Notes: generated from the letters alone by a model not told the origin. A DNA stretch of 64,000 nt from Vitellaria paradoxa (GCA_019916065.1 CM034233.1:52445947-52509946); one strand, 5' to 3'; shown: positions 32,508 through 43,666, counted from the stretch's first letter. Translations and numbers: made by a program.

Positions 32508-34198
32508 ATGGGCAAAGGCAAAGGAACTAAAAAGGGGCATGGGGCAAGTGTGATGAAGGTTCAAATCAACAAGGAGCAGAAGTATAGTTCGGGTGCTGGA
32601 TTAGCTGCAGCAGGTTTCTCTGCTGTGTAGCCAAGTTCAAAAGTCCGGCGAGAAATGACTGAAATTCTTGACACTGCAATAAGGAGGAGCGGTAAAGAGC
32701 ATGTTACTGAATTTGCTGATGCTTCCGAGAGTGATTCTGAAGCTTTTGATATAGAAACAGGCTCGAATTCATCATCTCGCACCCTTGGTGATCAGGATAC
32801 TTCTGAAGGCACACCAAGTGTTCGACAGAATGTGCAAAGGAGTGATACACAATCAGTATCTCATGTTCCTGAGTTTGGAAATAGCGAGATAGAGGCCAAT
32901 TTAGACCACCAAGATAGACCTAAGGCAAAGCCAACTTTTGCTAGCCTTTTTGCAGGTAATAGACAGCCCACTGAAGGTTCTAAGCTAGAAAGATATGCAA
33001 TGGTGGAGGGTTCAGTTGTAATAGAAGAAAGTGATGTGCAGAACAGTGGGAACCATTGGAAATTTTGCTTGGTTGGATATTTTGGTGGTCGTTTTCCAGG
33101 GAAACAAGCTTTGAAACAAATTGTGGACTCTTGGAAGGTGTAGACTACCATTCACCATCACAACAGTGGGTGGATAATTTTCCAATTTTAGAAGGAAGAA
33201 CACCAAATGAAGGTACTTGAGAATGGACCTTACGTTGTTTTTGGTAGGCCATTATTGCTCAAAATTATGCCACAATATTTCAGATTTCAGAATGAAGAAA
33301 TTAGTCGTTTTCCTATTTGGATTCAACTTTGAAGTCTTCCTTTGGATTTGTGGAGCTCTTCTGTACTAAGCAAAATTTGCTCCCAATTGGGGAAGCCCAC
33401 CATATGGATAAGCTGACCGCACAAAAGGATAGAGTGTCTTTTGCAAGGTGCTTGGTTGAGATAGACGTGGCCAAAGAATTAAACTACACAGTTATGATGA
33501 AATTGCCTAATGGGGATATCTTAGAGCAACCTGTTTTCTATGAGAATTTGCCAAGATTTTGTTCTCACTGTAAGGCTGTAGGCCACTCACTGGCAGGCTG
33601 CAAAGCCTAAGGAAAAGCAGAATCCAATGGCTAATGTTAAGTCACAAAAATTACAGCAAGTCACAGAGGTTGGGATTACTCCAGCAGATATTACAACAGT
33701 ATCTCAAGGATGTAAAAGCAACTTATGTGATCAGAACGAGGTTCATGAAGTTCTTGCAGCAGCGGCTGCCGCAACTTCCTCTGAAATTGTTCTAGATTCT
33801 GTGACAGAAACTGATCTTAATTTACCAATTCCTAATAGTGTGTCAAGGATGAAAGATGGCTCGGGTGGGCAGGGGGCTGGAAGCCGGAAAGATAGTGCAA
33901 GTCTGGTCCAACTGGGGAAATCTAACAAGTGGCTGAACAGCAGCTTTTACTTGATTGTGATCAAGGTGTTCCTAAACAGAGTTTTAAGAAGGTTACTGCA
34001 GCGGTTCAGCAAAGAGATCAAAATCCAGCTAGACTTAACCAAAAGAATACTGGAGGGGAACATCAAAGCAAAGCCACTCAGGGGATCGAGGGCCATCCTC
34101 CACCTCCTGATGGAAAAAAGAAAAAGGTGAAGAAACAAAATCTCAATTCAGGTGTTGCAAACTCTCTGTCAATTTTTTGTGCTAACATGGGGGGTTAA
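32508..34198 (+). pseudogene. LINE-2 ORF1
   Basis: ATG at 32508 (MGKGKGTKKG), TAG at 32628, then the open frame 32655-33143 with an acidic N-terminus, FASLFAGNR and GYFGGRFPGKQALKQIV. Further stops at 33141 and near 33190 break NNSGWIIFQF, and [17 protein letters not shown] and LPLDLW follow. A frameshift near 33400 leads to the zinc knuckle CSHCKAVGHSLAGC at about 33560-33600, then a Ser/Lys-rich tail in two frames ending near 34198. Unlike LINE-A it keeps the central region. ORF1 and ORF2 are separated by 21 bases. Confidence 0.85.
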
Positions 34199-34219
34199 CT
34201 CCCCCACCCAAACTTAGCA

Positions 34220-36081
34220 ATGATAGTTTCATTTTGGAACATTAGGGGCCTTAATAAGTCCCTAAAACATAATGGAATTTTGGACCACATAAGGAAGAAT
34301 AAAATAGTGGTTATAGGTATTTTGGAGACTAAGTTAAAGCAACAAAGAATAAAAGATATTGTGAGGCATAGATTTAGAAGATGGAAGGTGGCTGATAATT
34401 TTCAACACAATCCTAATGGCAGGATACTAATCCTTTGGAAAGAAGATAGAGTTGACTTGGAAGTTGTGGAAATTTCTGAACAGGTTATCCATTGCTTGGC
34501 TACTTGCAAAGTTACTACTATTAAATTTTGTGTCAGCTTTGTTTTTGCTTACAACACAATTTTGGGTAGAAGGCCTCTTTGGGAAAATCTTTGTAAGTTC
34601 AACAGCACATTGGAGCTTCCCTGGCTTCTTTTAGGAGATTTTAACAATGTCTTAAACGGAGGGGAAAAATGCAATGGTTTGCCAATTACTCTATATGAAA
34701 TTCATGATTTCCAGCAGTGTTGTAATGAGTTAAGTGTCTCAGATATAAGGTCCACTGGTGCTTTTCTAACGTGGACTAACAGCACAGTGTGGAGTAAACT
34801 TGATAGAGCTATGACTAATGCCTCTTGGATTCAACAAGGATTAGGTGCTCAAGCCCATTTTGGCTACCCAGGTAAATATTCTGATCATTCTCCTTGTGTT
34901 GTTTCTCTTTTTGGTGATAATAATTTTGGTGCTAGACCTTTTAAATTCTTCAATATGTGAACTCAACATGAGGACTTTTTGGAGTTGGTCGGTAACTGCT
35001 AGAATATTGGAATAGAGGGCACTACCATGTTTCAATTATGTAAAAAATTGAAGGCCTTGAAAGAGCCTTTAAGGACATTAAGCAGGAAGCATTTTAGTCA
35101 CATTTCAGCGAGGGCTTTAGCAGCAGATGAGGAATTGTTGGCAGCTCAGCAAGAGTTACATGATAACCCAATGAACACTGCTCTCCAAAGTCAAGTAGCA
35201 GATTTAAAGTTAAAGGCATTTCGTCTAGCTGAAGCTAAAAAGAGTTATTGCTCTCAAGTGAGTAAGGCTAAGTATTTGAGGAACAGTGACCGTGGCACCA
35301 ATTTTTTTCATGACCTAATTAAAAGAAACAAGTCTAGAAATTAAATTGTCTCTTTCACAGGCAGATGGATCAGCCACAAACTCATTTCAGCAGGTTACAT
35401 ACTTATTTGTGGAGTTTTACAAAAATCTGTTGGGAACTAAAGTACAGTGTATAAGATGTAATGTTGATATTCTGCAAGAAGGTACTCTAGTAAGGGATGA
35501 GCAAGCTCAGTCCCTTATACAACCTGTTTCAGATGAGGAAATTCAAGCAGCTCCTTTTGGAATAGGGGATGACAGGGCCCGGGCCAGATGGCTTTTCCTC
35601 TTGTTTTTACAAGAAGGCATGGAATATTGTGAAAATGGATGCATGTGCAGCTGTTAGGGAATTTTTTGTGTCTGGTAAACTCTTGAAGCAAGTAAACCAT
35701 GCAGTGATTACATTGGTGCCTAAATCCTCTAATGCTTCTGGGGTTGAGGAGTTTAGACACATTGCTTGCTGTAATGTTATTTACAAGATTATATCCAAGA
35801 TTATTGCTTCAAGATTATCTCCTATCTTAGAAGATTTGATAGATTCAGCCCAATCATCTTTTGTCCCCAACAGAAGCATGGTTGAAACTGTTTTCATGGT
35901 TCAAGAACTACTACAGAATTACTGCTGCAGTAGGATCTCTCCAAGATCTATCTTGAAAGTAGATCTCAGGAAGGCATATGATACAATCAATTAGATTTTC
36001 GTGAAAGATATCCTCACAGGGTTTGGCTTCCCATTTATGTTTGTGAAATGGATCATGCAATGCATCTCCACTACATCTTAG
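34220..36081 (+). pseudogene. LINE-2 ORF2: endonuclease and partial RT
   Basis: ATG 34220 opens an almost canonical APE domain: SFWNIRG with its Asn, GILETKLKQ with its Glu, LLGDFNNVLNGGEK and WSKLDRAM. TGA at 34958 is followed by the coiled linker (35027-35344), a TAA, and frameshifts near 35345 and 35570. RT then runs from GPGPDGFSSCFYKKAW through FRHIACCNVIYK to ILKVDLRKAYDTIN, ending at WIMQCISTTS. The GLRQGD and FADD motifs are lost because the element is cut at 36081. It is inactive. Confidence 0.88.
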
Positions 36082-36129
36082 CACTCTCAGGCTGGCGCAT
36101 AGCAGTCTCTACGCCAGCCTCAGAGTGCT
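36080..36129. repeat. 18-bp hairpin at the LINE-2/copia-1 junction
   Basis: Arms 36080-36097 and 36112-36129 pair at 17 of 18 positions around a 14-base loop. The right arm merges with copia-1 gag sequence (CAGAGTGCTAAGG). This looks like snap-back synthesis or templated filler at a repaired break rather than a regulatory hairpin. Confidence 0.85.
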
Positions 36130-36189
36130 AAGGAACAATGCTAGCATTTCTGCGCCTGCCTCAGAGTGCTAAGGAACAATGCTAGCATT
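36117..36189. repeat. Duplicated 32-bp gag segment, 41-bp spacing
   Basis: GCCTCAGAGTGCTAAGGAAC and the following CAATGCTAGCATT occur at 36117-36148 and again at 36158-36189. It adjoins the hairpin and is absent from the left gag copy at 14888, so it arose with the junction. Confidence 0.85.
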
Positions 36190-37206
36190 AGTAGATTTCT
36201 CCAAGGTTTCCAACAAATTCTTCAACTTCTCTATTTCATCTTTATTGAATTCACCTTGCTCCCGAGGTATGTCTATTTCTCCAGATTGTGTTATATGAGC
36301 TTGTCCTTGCCCCCTTTGTTGCCCTTTTTTTGTGCTCCAATTTTTATTAGACATCTGTGGCTTTCCATGGAGCTTCTAGCAGCGTTTTATCGTGTGACAA
36401 GGCTTCTTACAATGAGTACACCATTGGGCATCCTTACTCGTGGTCTTGGGGTGCTCATAGTCTGTTATTAGGATTAGAATTCTTACCCCCTGCACTTTTT
36501 GAGACCATGGCTGAGGCATCAACTATCCGAGATTCCACCATGACTTCTCTACGTCTTTCTTTTGCTCGGATTATGGCAATAGTCTCATTTAATGAAGGCA
36601 AGTCTGCTTTCCCAAGTACTTGTACACTCACCGGATCAAATTCCACATTCAAACCTGCGAGAAAAACATAAATCCTGTCTCTCTCCTTAAGTCTTTTCAC
36701 CATGGCTGTGTCTTCACTGCACTTTAATTGAATACACTGATAATGGTGCATTTCTTGTCACAGATTTTTTAGGAGATTGGCATACTCAGTGATAGTACGC
36801 TCTCCTTGTTATGTTGTAAAAATATTAACCTTTATTTCATAAATTTAAGAAGCATCATGAACCTTTGAATAAGTCTGTCAAACAGCCTCTCATATTTCCT
36901 TGGCTATAGTTAAGAACATACATGTATCACTTATCTCACGTAACATTGAATTCCATAGCCAGGACATCACTATTACGTCTTCTTTATCCCAAACATCGAA
37001 TTTAGGATCTCCTGGTTTGGGTCTGGTACTAGTTAAGTGATTTAATTTCCCTTTCCCTTCAAAAAAGTTCTAACTACCTATGACCATTCTAGGTAATTTT
37101 TCCCATTCAATCTAGATGCAGCCTGCAAATTTTGTAAATCACCATTAGATGGTGTAGAGTTTGCTTCAACAACCTGCATGTTGGAATTGCTTGTAACTTC
37201 AGACAT
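36152..37206 (-). pseudogene. copia-1 gag, right copy with the true start
   Basis: The minus-strand ATG at 37206 (MSEVTSNSNMQVVEANSTPSN) opens gag, followed by RLNGKNYLEW-type sequence, then in 36455-36751 RIYVFLAGLNVEFDPV and LPSLNETIAIIRAKERRREVM, and the zinc knuckle near 36365-36425. It matches 14888-16247 (minus the solo LTR) and extends beyond it on the 5' side. Several stops are present. In the single-element reading, this is the original gag 5' end and the left copy is the duplicate. Confidence 0.85.
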
Positions 37207-37835
37207 GAAGACGATCAAAGATAATTGGCGTTAACAACTAAGAGCACAAGACCAGTCAGAGTTTCTGACATCAACCATGGAGTCAGCAGCAAATCGGTCA
37301 AGGGCTTCGAGCAACAAGCGACAACAAATCGTGTCTTCGAAACAAACAACAAACGAAGACTGTGAGGTCTTCGACGATTTGTGAAGTTTGGTGATGATCA
37401 CGAAGTCTGGAAAATGACGAAATCTGAAGCTTTAATCGACGATGATGAAGTGATCGTCTGGGCGATTTGACTACAATCATGCAATTGTTTGGACAAGTCA
37501 ATGAGAATCGCACGATCGTTTAAAAGCAATCGACGATCTCCGATGATGTTGATGGGAATCGCACAATCGTTTGGAAGCAATCGACGATCTCCAATGTTCA
37601 TCTTGAATCGATCGATGACGACAAATCGTTTGAAAAAAACCGATCGTATGAAGGTTGCAAGAACTTCGATGATCCATCTAATGGTTGTGAGTACACTGAT
37701 GACAGTCTAATGACGACAAAGTCGTTTGAAAAATTGAAACCAACAAAAACTGAAACAGCCATTAAGGCTGCATATAAAACCAAAGAATGCTTGGCAATGA
37801 AGGCCAAACAAGTGGAAAAGAATTCCAAGGAGCTT
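37207..37835 (-). other. copia-1 5' leader with a short tandem repeat
   Basis: Untranslated leader between PBS and gag ATG. It is rich in GATCG/CGATT and has a tandem pair of about 52 bp (from 37501 and 37553: GAATCGCACRATCGTTT, AGCAATCGACGATCTCC) with a third degenerate relative near 37605. The short frames here (60-115 codons) show no known motif. Confidence 0.65.
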
Positions 37836-37850
37836 GGGGCTCTGATACCA
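37836..37850 (-). promoter_or_regulatory. copia-1 primer-binding site
   Basis: The minus strand reads TGGTATCAGAGCCCC, immediately beside the LTR at 37851. It is an initiator-Met tRNA type and defines 37851-38043 as the 5' LTR. Confidence 0.92.
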
Positions 37851-38043
37851 TGTGAAGAAACAAGGTAGAAAGAAAAACTTCTTCTCATTTCATTATATAT
37901 TTCTCTGTACAAGCTATCCGTTTTATACAAGTGGAAATGAATCAAAAATAGAAATGAATCAATCAGCCTATAAATCAGATCCCTATAAATCAGGGATGCT
38001 CACATAACTACCAAAAATAGAAAATCTCCATAATCTTCTCACA
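37851..38043 (-). repeat. copia-1 5' LTR
   Basis: TGTGAAGAAACAAGG...CTTCTCACA, paired with 946-1134. The minus strand carries a TATAAAAC box near 37915-37930. It differs from the 3' LTR at roughly one base in eleven by eye, plus small indels. Followed by TAGTC, the proposed right target duplication. Confidence 0.88.
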
Positions 38044-38698
38044 TAGTCCAATATCTAAACTAGAACACAAATTAACATTAATATTATCTTAAAATTATAT
38101 CCGTCTATCAAGTTATGCTATTTATTTTTCAAAAGTCCCAAAGATTTTCTATAAAGACCCCATCATATGTTTATTTCTCTAGTTAGGGTGGCAAACAAGC
38201 TAAGCTAAGAGAATCCTAGAAAAATTAGCAAGCTTTAAGATGTGTTCAAGCTACACCTTTTTTGTATCTTTTAATTGGTATCAAGAGATCCCCTAAGCAA
38301 GCGAAGCTCAATTAGCATGGATTTTAATAATAAAATCGATAATGCTAATCATCTTATCAACCCACGTGCAAGTAAAACTAAATAAATTAGCATGCTGAAA
38401 GTACAACCAAACTTTGCTCTTTTATATGATGGTCTAATCTCCAACAAGACTCTCTGTAAGCCAAACATTAGTCTATTGGAAGTAGCTTGGTTTGTATTAT
38501 GGTTCTATATGTAAGTTAATCAATATGTAGCAGGTAAATGTTCATATCCCCCCCCCCTAATTGGGTAAGAAGGAACTTATCACCAAATAAAGAATCTCCT
38601 TGTCACAAACCCAATTTATCTACTTGTTAGGTGTTTACTAGAGTATATAAGGAAAAAGAAAGGATAAAAAGGACGACGTGAGGAGAAAAAATTGAATA
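38044..38698. other. AT-rich flank, no gene seen
   Basis: No ORF or motif. Contains a run of nine or ten C near 38550. It is the right flank of copia-1 and the left flank of copia-4, so it represents older host or degraded repeat DNA. Confidence 0.6.
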
Positions 38699-38703
38699 AC
38701 ATC

Positions 38704-38891
38704 TAATGGAAAATATATGTAGGTATATGTACTCTGAAATTGGAAGATATTTATTAAAATACCTTTAATTGAGGGATTGAATATAGGATAGTTATTTCTT
38801 TTTTCAGTTTAGGGCATCTTATGTATATATAGGGAATGCTATAACCCTTTTGAAATACGAAAAACAATTCTTCATTCTCTAATTTTTCACA
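38704..38891 (+). repeat. copia-4 5' LTR
   Basis: TAATGGAAAATATATG...TTTTTCACA; the first bases are mutated from TGTTGG in the partner. TATATATAGG box near 38824. It abuts the PBS without a gap. Confidence 0.88.
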
Positions 38892-39640
38892 TGGTATCAG
38901 AGTTTTGGGATCTCTAGGAAAATTTTCTACTTGCTTGTTTGGCCTTTATTGTTGGACATAATTTTCTTTTCAGCCATAATTGTTGATCGAAAAATTTTTT
39001 TCACTTGCTTGTTTGGCCTTCATTGCCAAACATAGTCGATCATTGATCTTTGTTTTCCAGCCTTAAGCACTGTGTGGTATAGAACATCTAGAAGTAGCGC
39101 CGTCGAGTCACCACCGACAGTCTAGAAAGTGATTGTTGTTGACCATCACTACAAAAGGCTCAAAAACCCTAGTGATTAAGTTCATCATCAATCGCACAGT
39201 AGGTTTTCTCCATCATCATCGATCGTTGATCTGTGATCTGTGTGATCATTGTTGACATTTTAGTCGATCAACAACAATCGATTCTTGCCAGTGTCTCCAA
39301 TCGTCTACTAAAAAACTTCGTCAGTTGCAATTGTCTCTACATTAACGAAGCACCATCCTTGTTCTTAGTCATCGTTCACAATCATCAACATCCCTAGTCC
39401 AGTCGCAATCATCCCCAGTCATGATTGTTGTGAGCATCAATCATCATCAGCCTCCTTGTGACGATCGCATCACATTACCGACCTTTTCTTGTAAGCTTCA
39501 CAACACGTGTCTTGACTTCTCACCACCACCCACCCACCATTACGTTCATCACCTGCCAGCGACCTAAACTTGACGTCTGGTGATCTGCAGCGAACTTTCA
39601 GTGATCAACTGGCGATCCTCCGACGAGACCTCCAGTAAAC
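38892..39640 (+). other. copia-4 PBS and leader without recognisable gag
   Basis: Starts with the PBS TGGTATCAGAG. The remaining 700 bases have a repeated CTTGCTTGTTTGGCCTT phrase (38930 and 39005) and CATCATCGATC-rich stretches, but no gag motifs in any frame. Gag was deleted or replaced by foreign sequence. Confidence 0.6.
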
Positions 39641-39644
39641 TCCA

Positions 39645-39998
39645 GTGCCATTCTATCATTCTCTCGTCATGCCTGAAACAAACGAGAGTCTGCAAGACTT
39701 ACTGGTGGCTCTTAAGAACTTTAGACTCAGAAGTACCTGTTCATTAGCACATTCAAGTAAATTTCCTCTCTTACATAGTTCAAATGCTTCAGATAATGCC
39801 TTTGCAAATTCTTGGATTATTGACTCAAGTGCAACATATCATATAACACATTCTTTTCATAAATTTAGTACATATGTTCCTTGTCCTAGCACTAGAAAAT
39901 GGTATAAGTGCTATCATCCTCCTATCACAAAAACCTTTATCTCTGTAGACGTCACCTTTGTTGAACATGAGTCTTACTTTCCTATACCTTATCTTTAG
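39645..39998 (+). pseudogene. copia-4 protease fused to the integrase C-terminus
   Basis: One open frame of 117 codons joins protease (SWIIDSSATYHIT; the active-site DSG reads DSS) directly to the integrase C-terminal motif RKWYKCYHPPITKTF and VDVTFVEHESYF. The intervening zinc region and DDE core, normally about 350 residues, are deleted in frame. Gly to Ser in the active site should abolish protease activity. It may still be transcribed, but it is not an autonomous element. Confidence 0.85.
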
Positions 39999-40516
39999 GG
40001 GGAGACAATATTTTTCTAAAATAAGGATAGAGATTTTTTCCTTCTTGATTTATCTCTATCTTCTAAAAAAATAACCCGAGTCCGTAACTTCTCAAAACTA
40101 GTCTCCTTGTCAAGATCAGCCTCAACCTCGACTTATGATTTTACCAACCAATATCTCTGAACCTATTACTAGAGGTGATGGAACTGTTGATAACCCACGG
40201 TTCTCTCAAGTATATTCAAGGTGAAAGAATCCAATTCCTGAACCAGTGCAAGTCCAAGAATCAGACTCTAACTCTGGAAATGAGGTAACAATTTCTAGTC
40301 CTTCTTCACCAACTAAACCTACATCTAATATTGATTTGCCTATTGCTATCAAGAAAAAAACCAGGGAATGTACCTAAAATCCATTATATCCATTCTCAGA
40401 TTTTGTCCTTTGAAAAATGTTCATCATCTCATAGGAGTTTTCTCATGAGCTTAAACACTATGTCTATTTCCACCACACTATCTGAGACTTTGGCCTGTAA
40501 ACACTAGAAAAATACC

Positions 40517-42002
40517 ATGAATGTTGAAATGCAGGCTTTGGAGAAGAACCAGACTTGGGAGCTGGCAAACTTACTTGAAGGAAAAAGGCCAGTAAGATGC
40601 AAATGGATTTTCACAATAAAGTATAATGCAGATGACACACTTGAGAGGTATAAAAGAAGACTAGTGGCTAAGGAATACACTCAAATCTATGGAATAGCCT
40701 ATCAAGAAACCTTTGCTCCTGTTGCTAAGATGAACACAAAATCTTATTGTCTCTAGCTGCTAACTATAATTGGCACTTGCAACAATTTAATCTGAAGAAT
40801 GCCTTTTTGCATGAGGATCTAGAGGAGGAAATCTACATAGAAATCCCACTTGGTTTTTGTGGGAATCTGGCAGCTAATAAAGTGTGCAGGTTTAAAAGGG
40901 CATTGCATGGACTAATATAGTCTTTAAAAGCTTAGTTTGGAAGATTCACCAGAGCAATATTAGTTATGCGATATAAATAAAGCTAAGGAGACCATACACT
41001 CTTCATCAGGCACTCGGACTTGGGCGAAGTTACAATTTTGCTGGTATATGTTGATGATATAATATTGACAGGAAATGATGAGAAGGAAAGACAGGATCTA
41101 AAACAAAGTCTGGCAAAAGAGTTCAAAATTAAAGACCTAAGAATATTGAAATAATTTCTGGGAATTGAAGTGGCACACTCAAGACAGGGAATCTTTATCT
41201 CTCAGCAGAAATACAGTGTTAACCTTTTGAAAGATACAGGGATGTTAGCATGCAAACTAGCAAGTACACTAATAGATCCCAATCACAAGATTGGAGCAGC
41301 AGAAGGAAATGTTGCTGTTGACAAAAAAAATGTTTTAGAAATTGGTTGAGAGACTTATTTACTTATTTCACACTAGGCCTGATATTGCCTATGCTGTGAG
41401 TGTAGTAAGCCAGTTTATGTACAACCTTAAAGAAATTCACTTACAAGCAGTTTATAGAGTATTGCACTACCTTAAAGGAACTCCAGGAATAGGTATTTTG
41501 TTTCGAAAGAATACTGGACTTATACTTGAAGCATACATAGATGTCGATTATGTTAGATCAGTAATTGACAGAGGATCTACCATTGGGTATTGTAATTTTT
41601 TTAATAAAAATCTAGTTACATGAAAGAGCAAGAAATAAAATGTACTGGTAGAGTCAAGTGCTGAATCAGAATTTCGAGCAATGGCACAAGGTGTTTGTGA
41701 ACTACTATAGTTAAAGATTATCTTGAAAGATTTAAAGATTATGTGGGAGGGTCCCATGAGACTTTACTATGATAACAAATTTGCTATCAATATTGCACAT
41801 AATCAGTGCAACATACAAAACCAAACACATCGAGGTGGACAAACACTTCATCAAAGAAAAACTAGACAATGGTTTGATCTGTACACCTTATATGTCCACT
41901 AACTCTCAGCTAACAGATGTGCTTACTAAGGGTTTGAGTAATCCTATATTTCAAATAATTGTTACTAAGCTGAGAATGGATAATGTCTATTCACTAGCTT
42001 GA
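40517..42002 (+). pseudogene. copia-4 RT and RNase H
   Basis: RT opens at about 40517 ([40 protein letters not shown]), runs through stops to the catalytic YVDDIILTGND near 41046 and continues with GIEVAHS and QQKYSVNLL. 41342-41623 carries RLIYLFHTRPDIAYAVSVVSQF and DRGSTIGYC, and 41769-42002 carries HIEVDKHFIKEKLDNGLICTPY and the C-terminus just before the PPT. At least five stops. RT is the best-kept part of the element. Confidence 0.87.
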
Positions 42003-42009
42003 GGGAGAA

Positions 42010-42204
42010 TGTTGGAAAATATATGACAATATTATTCCTAAATTAGAAGATAGCATATTTATTAAAATCCCTTTAATTGAGGGATTTGATATAGAATAGT
42101 TATTTCTTTTTCCTTTTCGATTTAGGGCATCTTGTGTGTATATAGGTAATGGTGTAACCCTTTTGATATATGAAAAATAATTCTTCATTCTCTAATTTTC
42201 CACA
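42010..42204 (+). repeat. copia-4 3' LTR
   Basis: TGTTGGAAAATATATG...TTTTCCACA; aligns with 38704-38891 and is followed by the TSD ACATC (42205-42209). Confidence 0.9.
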
Positions 42205-42429
42205 ACATCTTATGAGAAAATGAACTCAAAGTACGATTTTCTCCCATAGTTCTATATTTATATTAACTCAAAAGTACAAAATTAGGGGTGAGCAAAAATA
42301 GAAAAAATTGAACCAAGCAATTTCGGTCAAAATGGCTCAGTTTTTTCAGTTAGTTCAATCGGTAGTAAATTTTTAGCCTAGCTGGCTAAACTAACCTAAG
42401 TAAAATGAAGATATTGAAGAAAAATATCC

Positions 42430-43516
42430 CTTTCCCTAGAACAAAATTTAGTTACTGAAGAATCCAATACATAGGAGAAGATGTAGCACATGTAACATTG
42501 CCTGAGTTTGCCAAGACAACAGTGGAATTAGAAGGGTGTGAAGCACGTAAAGTTTGGCTAAGCTCACTAAGCTGAGTGGTGAATACATCATAAAAACCAA
42601 AAATAGAAGTGTTTTGAATCCACTGATAGAGGCTGGGACTGTGAAGAAGAATGTCTTAAACATTATAAACATGATCTAGCTTGTCATACTTAATCCAACA
42701 ATATGGTTTTACTATGACTCGTATCATTGCAATGTGTACACTTTTGCTCTACACATTCCTGTGAGTAAGAACCACCACAAAAGGATTGACCATCACATCC
42801 TCCACATGAACCACCGCGAGGATTACCCTCAACACTTTGGTTTGCACCCAAAGCTAAAGACTCCTAGGTAGATCTAGGAGGCTGTGAACTAATGTAAAGT
42901 GGTCCAAGGATGATCTCAACAGATGAGAGTAAGCATTGGAAAATGTAGGTAAAGTCTCACTAAAAAGAATTTAATCTTTAAATCTATGCAAGTCTAAATC
43001 AAGTCCTGAAAGAAATGAAGCAATCATAAAATTCTCCAAATATTGCTACTGCCTAGCCAAATCAATAGTAAATGGACAATATAGCAACAACTGATCCCAC
43101 AAATTTTCAGCGTGCTATGGTAATCAGCAATGGTTAGCCATTCTATTTGGTGGTAAAAATCTGCTCATATTAGCTTAAACACACGAGAAACGTTACTTTA
43201 ATTGAATTATGAGACTGAAAAAGAATCACAAATCCTTAGAAGAGTCACAAAACTCAACAGTAGCGACAAGGTGTGGCTCTAAACTATGCCATAACCACCC
43301 AATCACAATAAAGTCCTCACTAAGCCAATCGTCATATTTTGCATCATCAGATTTGGGAGGTAGTTTAGTAATGTACTTTAGTTTCTTCTTGCCCTGAAGG
43401 TAAACCTTAATTGTATGTGCACAGGTTAATTAGTTTAATCCATTCAATTTTTTAGAGGTGATTAAACAACGTAAATAATCATCTTTGAAGAGATTAGGTC
43501 TAGATCCAGTCATGAT
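42430..43516 (-). pseudogene. copia gag relic, copia-3-like family
   Basis: The minus-strand ATG at about 43514 (MTGSRPNLFKDDYLR) begins a gag with GKKKLKYITKLPPKSDD, WLSEDFIVIGWLWHSLEP, TVEFCDSSKDL, NLWDQLLLYCPFTIDLA, FLSGLDLDLHRFKD and LLRSSL in broken frames. A zinc-knuckle remnant (CTHCNDTSHS) is near 42700-42740 and a Gly/Cys-rich stretch near 42780. Sequence at 42450-42560 resembles 20800-20900 in copia-3, so the two belong to related families. No LTR, protease or RT accompanies it. Confidence 0.8.
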
Positions 43517-43666
43517 TGAAGACAAATTGAGCAACCAAGCCAACAAAAATCTAGAATAACCAGATAAATGATCTCAACAGCAAAACAATAGGGCCAGTCA
43601 TCAAAGTAATTGATATCGCCTACGATCCAGACAAAACAACTCAAATTGCAACATGGAAGACCAGAT

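Larger units (their letters stand above)
31964..36081 (+). mobile_element. LINE-2: L1-type LINE joined to antisense 18S
   Basis: 5'UTR (31964-32507), ORF1 (32508-34198) and ORF2 (34220 onward) on the plus strand; RT is cut at 36081, so the 3' third is gone. Protein similarity to LINE-A is only moderate (roughly half the residues in the endonuclease N-terminus), so it is a separate family, yet its first bases and its 18S junction match those of LINE-A. More stops and frameshifts than LINE-A imply greater age. Confidence 0.88.
946..38043 (-). mobile_element. copia-1: Ty1/copia element, host of a 37-kb nest
   Basis: Same-family LTRs of 189 and 193 bp lie at 946-1134 and 37851-38043, both TG...CA. 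The minus-strand order between them is PBS (37836-37850), gag, protease, integrase, RT, RNase H, PPT (1135-1147), as expected for copia. Flanking 5-mers are CAGTC (941-945) and TAGTC (38044-38048), a 4/5 match with one C-to-T change. By eye the LTRs are roughly 90% identical, so the insertion is old. The interior is broken by a gypsy element, a solo LTR and a 20-kb rDNA/LINE block flanked by duplicated gag. The alternative is two separate copies of the family, one at each end. Confidence 0.6.
38704..42204 (+). mobile_element. copia-4: 3.5-kb deletion derivative
   Basis: LTRs at 38704-38891 and 42010-42204, PBS TGGTATCAGAG at 38892, PPT (TTGAGGGAGAA) just before 42010, and a perfect TSD ACATC at 38699-38703 and 42205-42209. 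At 3.5 kb it is about 1.3 kb shorter than a normal copia: gag is not recognisable and the integrase core is missing. The LTRs are quite diverged (roughly 85%), so it is old. Confidence 0.9.
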
